From Aerococcus loyolae (lineage in GTDB: Bacteria; Bacillota; Bacilli; Lactobacillales; Aerococcaceae), in contig NZ_CP126958.1 of NCBI RefSeq assembly GCF_002871915.2, forward strand, positions 1,970,561-2,034,560: a stretch of 64,000 nt of DNA, in the 5' to 3' direction. The translations under genes and the position numbers were made by a program. Within the stretch, counting starts at the first letter, position 1. Each line of letters starts with the position of its first letter. Positions 26,535-36,302 of this stretch are shown here, in pieces. The notes under the pieces were generated by a model that saw only the letters and a program-made list of their open reading frames with translations, was not told the DNA's origin and ran no database searches.

Positions 26535-28037
26535 ATGGAGCAAAAACCCTTATTAAGCATTCACAATCTCCAAGTCGCTATCCAAGGACAGACTTATGTC
26601 AAGGACCTTTCCCTCGATCTCTACCCCGGTGAACGACTCGGTCTGGTAGGCCCATCAGGGGCCGGCAAGAGCCTCACAGTCAAGGCCATCATGAATTTTC
26701 AGGACCAGGTTCAAGTCAAGGGACAAATTCTCTACCAAGGCCTAGGTGACCTCGTCGACCTTTCCGCTAAAGACCGGCAAAGAAAACTCCCCAAAGAAAT
26801 TGCCGTCATCCAGCAAGAGGCCCTGGATAGTCTCAACCCCCACTATGATATCGCCTTTCAGTTAGAATTGGTCATGCAACAATTTCAACCCCAAGTGCCT
26901 AAGGCAGATTATTCCCAAGTCTTTGACCGCGTTTTAAAGCAAGTCAATCTCTACGATAGTGACCAGGTTTTAAACAGTAAACCGGCCCAATTGTCAGGAG
27001 GCATGAAGCAGCGGATTGTGATTGCCATGGCCCTCTTACAAAAGCCCAAACTGATTCTCGCTGATGAACCCACTACAGCCTTGGACCAAAGCAACCAAGA
27101 GAGCTTTATCGACTTGATTAAGGAGGCCAGCCAAGCAGAAAATATTGCTGTTCTCTTTATTAGTCATAACTTGGAATTGGTTAGCCAACTCTGCAGCCGC
27201 CTAGTGATCATTGACCAGGGGCAAGACATTGAAAGCAATAGCGCTCAGGAGATCTTTCAACAGCCCCAAGCAGCCACTACTCAACGTTTGGTAGAGAGTG
27301 TCGCCTACCGGAGGGCCGCTAGCCAAGACTTTGTGAGTCAGCCGCCCCAAGGCCAAGAGCCAGTCTTAAGCACTAAGGACCTCAGCCTTCACTATCCCGG
27401 CGCACCGACTCCTGTCCTTCAGAAAGTTAATCTTGCTCTTTATCCGGGGGAATTTGTCGGCTTGGTGGGCGAATCAGGATCAGGAAAGTCTAGCCTGGCC
27501 AAATTACTCACCGGCCTTTATCCCCCCAGTCAGGGCGACATTTATTTTAAGGGAGACGCCTTGAAGAGTCAGTCCTTAGAAGATTTTCAAGGCATTCAAA
27601 TGATCTTTCAAAATCCCTACCAGGCCTTTGACGTCCATTACCGGATGGAAGAGAATCTAAAAGAAATCTATCATATCCCCTCTATCCAGGCCAAGTATCC
27701 CTCACTAGCAGCCTTTGACGCCAAGATCACAGAACTATCCCAGCGGCTCAAGCTCGACCAGGAGTTAATGACAAAGTTCCCCAAGCAGCTGTCGGGCGGT
27801 CAAGGCCAGCGCTTTGCGATTTTACGGATTCTCCTGGCCCAGCCAGAAGTCATTATCGCTGACGAAATCCTGTCCGCCCTCGACTGGGAGATCGCCCTAG
27901 AGCTGATTCACTTGCTCAAGGACCTGCAAGCGGACCAAGACTTCGCCATGCTCTTTATTTCCCATGACCTGGCTATGGTGAAAATTCTCTGCCAACGCAT
28001 CTACCACATTGAAGCAGGCCAACTGATTCAAGCATAA
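26535..28037 (+). CDS. Fused double ABC ATPase (DppD-DppF in one chain)
   Basis: The 500-residue protein holds two nucleotide-binding domains in tandem. The first has Walker A GPSGAGKS (about residues 37-44), signature LSGGMKQR and Walker B LILADEP. The second has Walker A GESGSGKS (about 311-318), the less usual signature LSGGQGQR and Walker B VIIADE. In most Opp/Dpp systems these are two proteins of about 320-350 residues. Here each half is about 250 and both lack the C-terminal oligopeptide-transporter extension. Fused forms occur in nickel- and metallophore-type systems in related bacteria. Confidence 0.9.
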   Translation: MEQKPLLSIHNLQVAIQGQTYVKDLSLDLYPGERLGLVGPSGAGKSLTVKAIMNFQDQVQVKGQILYQGLGDLVDLSAKDRQRKLPKEIAVIQQEALDSLNPHYDIAFQLELVMQQFQPQVPKADYSQVFDRVLKQVNLYDSDQVLNSKPAQLSGGMKQRIVIAMALLQKPKLILADEPTTALDQSNQESFIDLIKEASQAENIAVLFISHNLELVSQLCSRLVIIDQGQDIESNSAQEIFQQPQAATTQRLVESVAYRRAASQDFVSQPPQGQEPVLSTKDLSLHYPGAPTPVLQKVNLALYPGEFVGLVGESGSGKSSLAKLLTGLYPPSQGDIYFKGDALKSQSLEDFQGIQMIFQNPYQAFDVHYRMEENLKEIYHIPSIQAKYPSLAAFDAKITELSQRLKLDQELMTKFPKQLSGGQGQRFAILRILLAQPEVIIADEILSALDWEIALELIHLLKDLQADQDFAMLFISHDLAMVKILCQRIYHIEAGQLIQA

Positions 28038-28077
28038 GTTGAATAAGTATTTTTAATTCTATGAATTTCAATGAATA

Positions 28078-28129
28078 AAAAATATCCCTCTTTCTTAAGC
28101 GGATCAGCCTAAGGAAGAGGGATATTTTA
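28078..28129 (+). terminator. Terminator of the dpp-like operon
   Basis: AAAATATCCCTCTTTCTTA pairs with TAAGGAAGAGGGATATTTT over 19 positions with one mismatch. T tracts lie on both strands. Confidence 0.85.
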
Positions 28130-28196
28130 TAATGCTTTATTTATCTTATGGTTAGCTAAGACAAACTAAGTCTTGTCATGGTCTTTTGTGCGCTTG

Positions 28197-28377
28197 TCAC
28201 ACTCTCTTCAAACCTGTTCCAAGCGCAGAGCAAGCGTCCACTTCGGAAAATGGCGTCAAATTCTCTTTGAGAATTTTTACGCCATTTTTCTCCAGTTGCT
28301 GTAGCTGTAGGAAGCGTTAGCGACGTACAGATATAGTATGCGTAGCGGTCTTGCTCTTTCATGCGCTTGTCACACTC
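28197..28377 (-). repeat. Hairpin repeat, flavour A with a 50-bp insertion (module D)
   Basis: One A unit (28206-28377, 172 bp) carries about 50 extra bases between the ACCGCT and GGAGAAAA segments of its 5' arm. The extra sequence, with CATACTATATCTGTA and CAGCTACAGCAACT, reappears inside the cluster at 44.56 kb. The unit starts 5 nt after the mnmG stop codon in the same orientation and is followed by a second, truncated A start. Confidence 0.8.
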
Positions 28378-28381
28378 TCTT

Positions 28382-30271
28382 TTAGCTAGGATGGCTCTCC
28401 AAGTAAACCGCTAAGATAGAGACATCGGCAGGGTTGACACCAGACACCCGGCTGGCTTGGGCTAGGGTCCGCGGTTCAATAGTGGATAAGCGATCCTTGG
28501 CCTCGGTAGCTAGCCCTTCAATTTGACTGTAGTCAATGTCTTCAGGTATCAGCTTACCTTCCATTTTCCGTAGGCGTTTTACTTGTTTTTGGGCCTTTTC
28601 GATGTAGCCGGCATACTTAATAGCAATAGCCACCTCTTCGTAAACCTTATGGCCCAGATCCTTGTCACCCGGAGCAAATTTTAGAATATCTTGAATCGAT
28701 AGTTCAGGCCGGCGCAAGAGTTCGGAAGCCAGGATCCCATCTTTTAACCGGGCTGATCCCTTGGTTTCCAGGTAGGCTTGGAGTTCATCAGTCGGTTTCA
28801 AACGAGTATGTTCCAAACGGTCCAACTCTTCATTCACCGCCGCTTGATGGGCCTTAAAGGCTTGGTAGCGGTCTTCAGTGACGAGGCCAATTTCATAGCC
28901 TTTTTCGGTTAAGCGCCAGTCGGCATTGTCGTGACGAAGGAGCAGGCGGTATTCGGCCCGTGAGGTCAAGAGACGGTAAGGTTCCGTTGTTCCCTTGGTC
29001 ACCAAGTCATCCACCAAGACCCCAATATAAGCCTCATCACGGCCAAGGATAAAGGCTTCCTTGCCTTGGATTTTTAAGACAGCGTTAATCCCAGCATAGA
29101 GCCCTTGACCAGCAGCTTCTTCATAACCGGAAGTCCCATTGGTCTGACCCGCCGTATAGAGGTTTTCAATCTTCTTGGTTTCAAAGGTAGCCTTTAACTG
29201 GCTAGGGCGGACCACATCATACTCAATGGCATAACCATCACGGATGATTTGGGCCTTTTCCATCCCGGTTATGGAATGGACCATGTCAATTTGGACATCT
29301 TCGGGTAGAGAGGTTGAGAGCCCTTGCAGGTAAATTTCTTCATTATCCCGTCCTTCCGGCTCCAAGAAAAGTTGGTGCTTAGGCTTATCAGCAAAGCGGA
29401 CAATCTTATCTTCAATAGAAGGACAGTAACGGGCTCCGACCCCTTCAACGATCCCGGTAAACATCGGCGCCCGGTCCAAGTTAGCTCGGATCAGTTCATG
29501 GGTCTTACTGTTAGTAAAGGTTAAATGACAAGGCACTTGGTCACTGACAGGTAAATAATCTTCGTCCGGCGTCATAAAAGAAAAATGGTTAGGTTCTTCA
29601 CTCCCGGGTTGGACTTCCATCTTGGAGAAGTCCACCGTCTTCTTATCGACCCGGGGTGGGGTCCCCGTTTTGAAGCGGGTAATGTCAAAGCCGTATTTTT
29701 CGGCTAAGTTTTTCGTTAAGTGGAGAGCTGGTTGGGAATTATTAGGACCGGCGGAGTATTTTAATTCACCGATAATAATTTCTCCCCGAGCACTGGTCCC
29801 CATGGTCAAAATCGTGGCCTTAGACCGGTAAACGGCCCCAGTTTGGGTAATGATGCCCCGGCAAACCCCATCTTCAACCACTAAGTCATCAACGATGCCT
29901 TGACGGAGAGTTAGCCCTTCTTGTCTTTCCACCGTCCGACGCATTTCCCGGGCATAGGCTTCCTTATCCGCTTGCGCCCGTAAGGCCCGAACAGCAGGAC
30001 CCTTTCCGGTATTGAGCATCCGCATTTGGATATAGGTCTTATCAATGTTCTTGCCCATTTCGCCACCCAAGGCATCAATCTCACGAACCACGACGCCCTT
30101 GGCTGGTCCACCAATCGACGGGTTACATGGCATAAAGGCCACCATATTAATATCAATAGTAATCAGTAAGGTTTCCATCCCCATCCGCGCACTGGCTAGG
30201 GCTGCTTCACACCCCGCGTGGCCCGCGCCCACAACAATCACATCAAAACGGCCCGCTTCAAAAGTTTGCAT
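28382..30271 (-). CDS. mnmG: tRNA uridine-34 5-carboxymethylaminomethyl modification enzyme MnmG (GidA)
   Basis: The 629-residue protein has the FAD-binding [12 protein letters not shown] at residues 15-26 and the signature [11 protein letters not shown] with its catalytic cysteine. A second conserved cysteine lies in [10 protein letters not shown], and the C-terminal helical domain ends [14 protein letters not shown]. It works with MnmE to build cmnm5U at the wobble position of several tRNAs. The usual mnmE-mnmG adjacency is broken here by an XRE gene and an IS30 element. Confidence 0.97.
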   Translation of the reverse strand: MQTFEAGRFDVIVVGAGHAGCEAALASARMGMETLLITIDINMVAFMPCNPSIGGPAKGVVVREIDALGGEMGKNIDKTYIQMRMLNTGKGPAVRALRAQADKEAYAREMRRTVERQEGLTLRQGIVDDLVVEDGVCRGIITQTGAVYRSKATILTMGTSARGEIIIGELKYSAGPNNSQPALHLTKNLAEKYGFDITRFKTGTPPRVDKKTVDFSKMEVQPGSEEPNHFSFMTPDEDYLPVSDQVPCHLTFTNSKTHELIRANLDRAPMFTGIVEGVGARYCPSIEDKIVRFADKPKHQLFLEPEGRDNEEIYLQGLSTSLPEDVQIDMVHSITGMEKAQIIRDGYAIEYDVVRPSQLKATFETKKIENLYTAGQTNGTSGYEEAAGQGLYAGINAVLKIQGKEAFILGRDEAYIGVLVDDLVTKGTTEPYRLLTSRAEYRLLLRHDNADWRLTEKGYEIGLVTEDRYQAFKAHQAAVNEELDRLEHTRLKPTDELQAYLETKGSARLKDGILASELLRRPELSIQDILKFAPGDKDLGHKVYEEVAIAIKYAGYIEKAQKQVKRLRKMEGKLIPEDIDYSQIEGLATEAKDRLSTIEPRTLAQASRVSGVNPADVSILAVYLESHPS

Positions 30272-30367
30272 TCATCCTCTTCCTTCCTAAGTATCCTCAC
30301 GCTTGCTGAATGTTTGCTCTGTTCTTTATTTTCCTTTAATTAGGCGGTCATTAGGCCCTGTAAGCAC

Positions 30368-30415
30368 TAAAAAAGTGTCCACTCCGCCCCTGCTTTGGAA
30401 CGGAAAGACACTTTG
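30368..30415 (-). terminator. Terminator between the IS30 element and mnmG
   Basis: On the minus strand AAAGTGTC pairs with GACACTTT, with further GC pairing inside and a run of T. It separates mnmG from upstream transcription. Confidence 0.7.
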
Positions 30416-30496
30416 ACTGTCTAATTATTTAATTTCCTGACAGATTATAGCAAGAAAAGCGCTATTTGTAAAATAGGAAAACTGAGAAATGACGAC

Positions 30497-30509
30497 TTAT
30501 TTAATCCTT
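30497..30509. repeat. Left target-site duplication of the IS30 element
   Basis: TTATTTAATCCTT at 30497-30509 is repeated exactly at 31898-31910, immediately outside the two terminal inverted repeats. Thirteen base pairs is long for many IS30-family members, which often give 2-3 bp. Confidence 0.8.
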
Positions 30510-30618
30510 GGTAAATTGCAATATCAAGTGCATATTTATTTTAAAAAATCCCAGTGTCATGCCAAATAACTAAAAAGCTGATAAAGTCAATAATTCTTGG
30601 CCCGTTTTTCTCTAGCTT

Positions 30619-30725
30619 AAAGTGCTTGATTATCATTTAGAGATTCAGGGTGGGGCTGTCAAGGTGGAGAGCGAAGCGGACCTTGACTGGCCCACACTGA
30701 ATCTCTATGCTTTGTTAAGCACTTT
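30619..30725. repeat. Long palindrome at the transposase 3' end
   Basis: Nested pairings AAAGTGCTT/AAGCACTTT, AGAGATTCAG/CTGAATCTCT, GTGGG/CCCAC and TCAAGGT/ACCTTGA make one rod of about 107 nt. It overlaps the transposase stop codon. It probably acts as a terminator-like structure inside the insertion sequence. Confidence 0.7.
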
Positions 30726-31794
30726 AGCCTGCTTCTTTAAGCGTTTCCTGAAGTTTCGCAACTTCTAGGTTATAACAGTCGTTAGGGGTTTGATAATCTA
30801 AGACCTTTCTAAAGCGATTATTTATTGTATTCGTATAGTGTGCGAGTTCCTGGTATGTCAGCTTTTTAAAGCTTGTCCCTTTGGGCAAGAATTCTCTTAA
30901 CATGCGATTATGTCTCTCATTACTGCCTTTTTCCCAAGCTGAATAGGCATGGGCGAAAAAGACTTCCAAATCCTTCAGAGCATACTCAAGCTGAGATAGT
31001 TTAGAAAATTCACTGCCGTTATCGGTCGTTAAGGTTTTAAAACACGCTTGACCCTCTTTAAGAATCACCTTTTTAACCGATTTTACAATGGAATCTGCAT
31101 CCCACTTCCAAGTCTTCTTGGTGAGGAATTTTCGCGTTTTCCGTTCAACTAGAGTAATAAGACATGGCTCTCCTTTAGTCTTCTTTCCTATCACGAGGTC
31201 AAGCTCCCAGTGACCAAATTCTTCTCTTGAAAGGACGTCTGGGCATCGCTGATCAATGCTTTTTCCAAATACCTTTTTATTCGTCCCACGCGGTTCACTA
31301 GGTTGTTTTCTTGGACGAATCCTTGTTTTCATAGGAAGATCAATATTCCTCACATTTAATAAACCAAGATTGATATATTTATACATGGTTTTGGTGCAAG
31401 GAACTCTTTCTAAAGGGTGTTTTCTGCGGTAATCATGAATAAACGTATCAACACTGAAAATACGGTCTTCTTTAGGTGTCAGTAAGGCTTCCTCAAAGGC
31501 TTTAATGAAGTTAGATTTTCCATACAAAGCGCCTCTGGCTTTAGAATTTGACCGATTATCTTTATAAACACGCGAGCCAGTTTCTGCAAGATAGACATCA
31601 ACGTAGGTATGATCATAGTTCATTTGACGTGTTTTTCCACGTTTTAGTTCACGAGATATGGTGCATTGATTGACGCCAACGGCGTCAGCAATCTCTTTCT
31701 GTTTATGTCCTTCTTGGTGCATTGCTTGGATAATTCCGCGTTTTTCTGCAGAAAGGTGTGTATATGATCTAGGTTTCGTGTTAGAATGTTTCAT
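30724..31794 (-). CDS. IS30-family transposase
   Basis: The 356-residue protein has an N-terminal helix-turn-helix (KRGIIQAMHQEGHKQKEIAD and CTISRELKRGKTR) and a C-terminal DDE integrase core. The core is visible as HWELDLVIGKKTKG, TLTTDNGSEF and a glutamate in EKGSNERHNRMLREFLPKG. It reads through the whole element without frameshift. AAAGGAG lies 12 nt upstream of the ATG, slightly far. Confidence 0.95.
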   Translation of the reverse strand: MKHSNTKPRSYTHLSAEKRGIIQAMHQEGHKQKEIADAVGVNQCTISRELKRGKTRQMNYDHTYVDVYLAETGSRVYKDNRSNSKARGALYGKSNFIKAFEEALLTPKEDRIFSVDTFIHDYRRKHPLERVPCTKTMYKYINLGLLNVRNIDLPMKTRIRPRKQPSEPRGTNKKVFGKSIDQRCPDVLSREEFGHWELDLVIGKKTKGEPCLITLVERKTRKFLTKKTWKWDADSIVKSVKKVILKEGQACFKTLTTDNGSEFSKLSQLEYALKDLEVFFAHAYSAWEKGSNERHNRMLREFLPKGTSFKKLTYQELAHYTNTINNRFRKVLDYQTPNDCYNLEVAKLQETLKEAG

Positions 31795-31901
31795 AGCCAG
31801 TGAGTGCTCCTTTACTTGGGTTTAGACGCTTTTAAGTATAGAGCATCACTGGTTTTTTGTCGTCCTTTTCTCTATGCACTTCATTTTACAATTTACCTTA
31901 T

Positions 31902-32891
31902 TTAATCCTTTAAGGTCAGCGCCAAAAGATTTTCTAAGACCACACTAAGGACTCCCGCCACTGGGAAGATAATCCAAGACCGGCTCCAATCATTAGTCCA
32001 GAAACTATAACCCAGGTAAAGAGCCGTTACCAAAGGCCAATAAATGCCTGCATAACGCTCAACTTTAGCGTCTAATTCCCGGTTGCCACTACCTCCCAGC
32101 AGCTCTTCATCTTGTAAGAGATAGCGGAAGGTGTTTCTACGACTAACCACCTTGACCAGCTGGTAAACTCCCAGAGCGATTAAGAGAAGCATAAGAGTGA
32201 AGCCCAGGGCGAGAGCCTGATTTTCATCCTTAATCGATCCCCATAAGAGGGGGATCACCGCCAAGATACACAGCACCACACCACTGATTAGACCGCGCTG
32301 GTAAGTCGTTTGGTAACGTTTGAGCCCTTCGTCGGCTAAGCCGCTCACCCCGTATGCCGGCGTAAATTGTCCTTCACTAATAAATTGGTAACCCTTTAAG
32401 TCTTGACTGTTTTTGATAAACAAGACCACAGCCAGGGCCACAATCACTAAGGTCAGACTGATTCCTAAAATAGAGAGTTGCTCTTGGGCATAGAACCAAG
32501 TCTGACCCTCACTTAACATGCCCAGAACCGGAATGGGGATACCCGCTAGAATACAGAGGAAGACCCCAAGGGCGAGTTGATGAGCCCCTTTAAAACGGGC
32601 AGCAATAAATTCATTGGCCTCCTCAATGGTTAATTTAGGGAGGTCGACAGTGTCCAGTGGTTCACCCTCTCCAGAACTATAGTCAACTTGATCTAACTCG
32701 TCTTTAATCAAATAATCAGTGGTCACCCCAAAAATACGGGCCAGGTCTAATATTTTCTCTAAATCAGGGATGGCCTCTGCCCGCTCCCATTTGGAAATCG
32801 ATTGCCTAGAGACATTTAATTGTTGGGCAAGTTCTTCCTGCGACCAACCGGCCTGCTTCCTTAAATATAAAATCTTGTCGGCTAAAATCAT
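31902..32891 (-). CDS. XRE-family regulator fused to a membrane domain
   Basis: The 329-residue product has an N-terminal Cro/CI helix-turn-helix (residues about 5-58, with WSQEELAQQLNVSRQSISKWE). A soluble linker is followed by about six transmembrane helices. Such proteins are frequent in Lactobacillales; their ligands are unknown. I use the ATG at 32889-32891, 8 nt after AAAGGAAG, because a GTG three codons upstream abuts the ribosome binding site. An IS30 element sits right at its stop codon. Confidence 0.85.
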   Translation of the reverse strand: MILADKILYLRKQAGWSQEELAQQLNVSRQSISKWERAEAIPDLEKILDLARIFGVTTDYLIKDELDQVDYSSGEGEPLDTVDLPKLTIEEANEFIAARFKGAHQLALGVFLCILAGIPIPVLGMLSEGQTWFYAQEQLSILGISLTLVIVALAVVLFIKNSQDLKGYQFISEGQFTPAYGVSGLADEGLKRYQTTYQRGLISGVVLCILAVIPLLWGSIKDENQALALGFTLMLLLIALGVYQLVKVVSRRNTFRYLLQDEELLGGSGNRELDAKVERYAGIYWPLVTALYLGYSFWTNDWSRSWIIFPVAGVLSVVLENLLALTLKD

Positions 32892-33145
32892 GCCAGCCAC
32901 TTCCTTTCAATACAAGGCATTAATTATTCTTGAAAGTGGTCGACGCCTACCCCTTTCTTTGTCTTAATTATAGTTTATTTAACCAGGAGCAGCTAGCACC
33001 AGTCCAGATCATTGGCGCAACCAGGAGTTGCAAGGCTGTCAAATCAAGCGTTTCCCCCTTGCTGCAGCAAAAAAAGCAAAAGTAAAAGAGCCCCCTTTAG
33101 ACTATTGCTAAAATAAGAGCTCCTCTAGCTAAACCATTCAATTTT

Positions 33146-33176
33146 ACGATTTCGTCCTTTAGTGACTGTCGCACTC
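33146..33176 (-). repeat. Truncated hairpin repeat, flavour C, after mnmE
   Basis: Only the 5' part of a C unit remains (GAGTGCGACAGTCACT, then AAAGGACGAAATCG on the minus strand). It begins 4 nt after the mnmE stop codon in the same orientation. The rest of the spacer up to 32900 shows no further features. Confidence 0.75.
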
Positions 33177-33180
33177 TGTT

Positions 33181-34569
33181 TTATTTTCCTAGGCAGAATT
33201 GGCTAAAGAGTTTGGTGATTAATTCATCTGGGGCATTTTCCCCGGTGATTTCGCCTAAGAATTCAAAGGCTCGGTTAAAGTCAATTTGGATCAAGTCAAC
33301 TGGAGTACCTAGTCCAATAGCCTCCTTGGCTTCAGCAATGGCTTGGCTGGCCTTTTGCAGGAGGTCAATATGACGAGTGTTGGACACATAGGTCGCGTCC
33401 CGGTCTCCGGTCTGTCCAGAGAAGAAAAGTTGGGCGATTTTTGCTTCTAAGTCATCCACCCCTTGGTCTTGAGTAATCGAGGTTTTGATGATCTCATCCT
33501 TATCAGCATATTCCGCTAATTCATCCAGGTTCAAGGCAGGATCAAGGTCAGTCTTATTCAGGAGGATAATCCGCGTTGAATCCTTAGTCATCGATAGAAG
33601 TTCCCGGTCCATCTCCCGTAACGCTTCACTTTGGTTGAGGATTAAAAGGACTAAGTCAGCTTCTTCCATGGCCTTACGAGAGCGCTCCACCCCAATTCTT
33701 TCCACTAGATCTTCTGTATCACGGATTCCCGCCGTATCTACCAATTTCAAAGGCACGCCGCGTAGGTTAACATACTCTTCAATGGTGTCCCGAGTGGTTC
33801 CCTCAATATCAGTCACAATGGCCTTATCTTCTCTTAGAAGATGGTTTAAAAGGCTGGATTTACCCACATTTGGGCGACCAATAATGGCAGTTTCAATCCC
33901 ATCACGGAGGATCTTGCCTTGCTTGGCGGTTTGCAGTAAGTTTTGTAATTCACCTTGAATAGCATCAGCGGTTTGGTCTAAGAGTTCCAGGGTCATTTCT
34001 TCTTCTTCGTATTCAGGATAGTCAATATTAACTTCCACTTGGACCATGGCATCAGAAATTCGGTCCCGTAAAGTCGAGATCTTGGTCGACAATTTCCCGT
34101 CTAATTGTTTCATGGCTTGGTCCATGGACCGGTCTGTCTTGGAGCGAATCATGTCTTGGACCGCTTCAGCTTGGGTCAAGTCAATCCGCCCATTGAGAAA
34201 GGCCCGCTTGGTAAATTCCCCTGGTTCTGCCAGCCGAGCCCCTTCCCGGAGGACCAGTTGTAGGATCCGGTCAGTAGCCACCATGCCCCCGTGGCAGTTA
34301 ATTTCGACAATGTCTTCACGGGTATAGGTCTTAGGCGCGCGAAGGACAGTCACCATGACCTCATCCAATTCTTGTTCGCTTTGAGGGTCGACAATATGGC
34401 CATAGTGAATGGTATGGGAATCCTGGTTGACCAGTTGCTTAGTCCCCATTTGGTAGATTGTATCCGCAATAGCTAAGGCTTGGTCGCCGGACAAACGCAC
34501 AATACCAATGGCCCCTTCCCCCGGTGCCGTTGAAATAGCAGCAATCGTATCAAAACCTTCAGTAAACAT
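33181..34569 (-). CDS. mnmE: tRNA modification GTPase MnmE (TrmE)
   Basis: The 462-residue protein begins [19 protein letters not shown]. It has the N-terminal tetrahydrofolate-binding domain and a GTPase domain with GRPNVGKSS, a DTAG switch and NKTD. The C-terminal signature cysteine is in FCLGK at the very end. It partners MnmG in wobble-uridine modification. I start it at the ATG at 34567-34569, 7 nt after AGGAG; the longer reading begins with a TTG inside the leader. Confidence 0.95.
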   Translation of the reverse strand: MFTEGFDTIAAISTAPGEGAIGIVRLSGDQALAIADTIYQMGTKQLVNQDSHTIHYGHIVDPQSEQELDEVMVTVLRAPKTYTREDIVEINCHGGMVATDRILQLVLREGARLAEPGEFTKRAFLNGRIDLTQAEAVQDMIRSKTDRSMDQAMKQLDGKLSTKISTLRDRISDAMVQVEVNIDYPEYEEEEMTLELLDQTADAIQGELQNLLQTAKQGKILRDGIETAIIGRPNVGKSSLLNHLLREDKAIVTDIEGTTRDTIEEYVNLRGVPLKLVDTAGIRDTEDLVERIGVERSRKAMEEADLVLLILNQSEALREMDRELLSMTKDSTRIILLNKTDLDPALNLDELAEYADKDEIIKTSITQDQGVDDLEAKIAQLFFSGQTGDRDATYVSNTRHIDLLQKASQAIAEAKEAIGLGTPVDLIQIDFNRAFEFLGEITGENAPDELITKLFSQFCLGK

Positions 34570-34603
34570 CACATTACTCCTCTTCAAAAGTCCTTAAACT
34601 CAA

Positions 34604-34652
34604 TAAAAAAGTGCCTTTTCTGCCCGGTACTTTCTCGCAGAAACGACACTTT
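34604..34652 (-). terminator. Terminator of the cbiMNQO operon
   Basis: On the minus strand AAAGTGTC and TTTCTGC pair with GCAGAAA and GGCACTTT, followed by a T tract. It lies about 100 nt after the cbiO stop. Confidence 0.75.
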
Positions 34653-34752
34653 GACTGTCATATTTGTTATCTTCTTATTACTACACCAGCATTATAAGGG
34701 CTAAGGCCCTAAAAGTAAACTATTAGCTCCCACTTTTTGGGGTTAAGCCAGC

Positions 34753-35493
34753 TTACTGTTTTTGTACCCGGACTTGCCAGGGTAATTCTAAACCAATGCT
34801 TTCCATAAAGGCTTCAGACTTAAAGACCTGGTCACTGTCCCCCTGAGCGACAATGCCCTTATCAGCGATGGCCAAGTACTGGTCACAGAGCTGGTAAAGA
34901 AAGGCCATATCATGACTAGAAATCAAGAAACGGTGGCCGTCTTTGACCAGGTCTTTAATGATGGCGCTCAGGTCCTTCACTCCGGCTGGATCCAAGCCCA
35001 CAGTCGGTTCATCCAAGAGGATCATAGCGGGTTGGATGACTAAGATGCCCGCCAATGCCACCCGCTTCTTCTGCCCATAGGAAAGGGTCTGAATCGGCCG
35101 CTTGGCTAAGTCAAAAATACCCAGTGCCTTTAAGGCCGCCTCGACCCGGTCTTTAATTTCAACCGGATCCCGTTTCAAATTATGGAGGGCAAAAGCCACA
35201 TCCTCTTCAACCGTAGGGTAGAAGAGCTGTTGGTTCGGGTCTTGAAAGACCATATTAACCGCTTGGCGGAGCTGATAAAGGGATTTTTTCTTATAGGACA
35301 GAGGTTGGCCTTGGAAAAGCACCATCCCCGACTCCACTGGAATCAGGCCGGTTAAAATCCGCATCAGGGTGGTCTTACCGGTACCATTAGCCCCCATCAG
35401 CCCAATCACCTGCCCCTTGGAAAAATCATAAGAAATGTCATCAAATACTGGATGCCCTTGGTAGGCAAAGGATAGATGCCTGATACTTAACAT
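34753..35493 (-). CDS. cbiO: Cobalt/nickel ECF transporter ATPase CbiO/NikO
   Basis: The 246-residue ABC ATPase has Walker A GANGTGKT, Q-loop VFQDPNQQLF, signature LSYGQKKR and Walker B ILLDEP. The early YDFSKGQVIG and the SYGQKKRVALAGIL string are typical of ECF-type ATPases. A single CbiO serves as homodimer in CbiMNQO systems. I prefer the ATG at 35491-35493 (MLSIRHLSF) after GAGGAAG. Confidence 0.92.
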   Translation of the reverse strand: MLSIRHLSFAYQGHPVFDDISYDFSKGQVIGLMGANGTGKTTLMRILTGLIPVESGMVLFQGQPLSYKKKSLYQLRQAVNMVFQDPNQQLFYPTVEEDVAFALHNLKRDPVEIKDRVEAALKALGIFDLAKRPIQTLSYGQKKRVALAGILVIQPAMILLDEPTVGLDPAGVKDLSAIIKDLVKDGHRFLISSHDMAFLYQLCDQYLAIADKGIVAQGDSDQVFKSEAFMESIGLELPWQVRVQKQ

Positions 35494-35567
35494 AATTGCT
35501 TCCTCACTCATTCTTTTGTAAAGCTACAAATCCTTGTCGTATAGCCGTTTCACCACTGATCCAGCAA

Positions 35568-36245
35568 CTAATCCAGGTAAAATTCATCCTGGTAAAGTTT
35601 CAAATCGAGAGTGTCCGTCATCTCTGTAAAACGGTACAAAGAGCGTTCTAAGACTACCTTAGCCAGTAGGGCCAGGGAATGAATCGACAGCCCGATCCCA
35701 GCATAGCCATAGCGTAAGTTTTGCGCCTGGTAGACCACGAGGACATCATCTAAAAGGACAAAGATAAAACGGTACATCAAAAGGACCAATTCAATGACCA
35801 CATAGGGGATGTGGGCTTCTTTCATTAATTGTAAGATTTGCTTTAAAGGCGTGGTCAAAGCAAAGAAAAAAGTCGCCGTGATGGCCGTTAAAGCGCGGAT
35901 CATCAAGGTCAGGGTATAGGGGCCCTGTCCCCTTAACAGACCCAGGTAATAATCCCCCAGGGCTATAGACCAAGTGAAGAGCTCGGGCTTTTGACTGACA
36001 GAAAGCAATAAGGCCAGGCTAGAAAAGGCCAGAAACAGGACCGGACCGATATATAAATTCAGATAAGTCCTAGGTCTAATAGGAACCAAGTAGAGGGTTA
36101 AGCCCATCATCAAAAGGGTGTAGACCACTTCCAGGCTATTCCAACCCGAAAAGGCTACAACAAGGCCTAAAAACCAGCAGACCAATTTGAACTTGCCTGA
36201 CTTCTCTGTCCACTTGGATTGATAAGTATAGCGATCAATCCCCAT
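35568..36245 (-). CDS. cbiQ: Cobalt/nickel ECF transporter T component CbiQ/NikQ
   Basis: The 225-residue membrane protein has about five helices and the coupling-helix region QAQNLRYGYAGIGLSIHS, whose A-R-G-like motif is partly degenerate. It transmits ATPase motion to CbiM. It lies between cbiO and cbiN in the canonical operon order. The 57-nt gap to cbiN shows only a short hairpin. Confidence 0.9.
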   Translation of the reverse strand: MGIDRYTYQSKWTEKSGKFKLVCWFLGLVVAFSGWNSLEVVYTLLMMGLTLYLVPIRPRTYLNLYIGPVLFLAFSSLALLLSVSQKPELFTWSIALGDYYLGLLRGQGPYTLTLMIRALTAITATFFFALTTPLKQILQLMKEAHIPYVVIELVLLMYRFIFVLLDDVLVVYQAQNLRYGYAGIGLSIHSLALLAKVVLERSLYRFTEMTDTLDLKLYQDEFYLD

Positions 36246-36302
36246 AGCATCGCCTCTTTCTAAAAATAGAGTGTGACTCTCTCTTTTTTAAGAATACGTT
36301 TA

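Larger units (their letters stand above)
30510..31897 (-). mobile_element. Complete IS30-family insertion sequence, 1388 bp
   Basis: The 25-bp ends at 30510-30534 and 31873-31897 form imperfect inverted repeats matching at 22 of 25 positions, both beginning GGTAAATTG. Between them is one intact transposase gene and, at its 3' end, a large palindrome. Exact 13-bp direct repeats flank the element. The insertion point is at the 3' end of the XRE gene. The duplicated bases restore that gene's stop codon, so the gene is not truncated. All parts look intact, which suggests recent arrival. Confidence 0.88.

Noticed and set aside
36268..36278. GAGTGTGAC-like string between cbiQ and cbiN as another hairpin-repeat copy
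   Set aside because: Only the short start motif is present and it forms a small local palindrome; no arm sequence follows.
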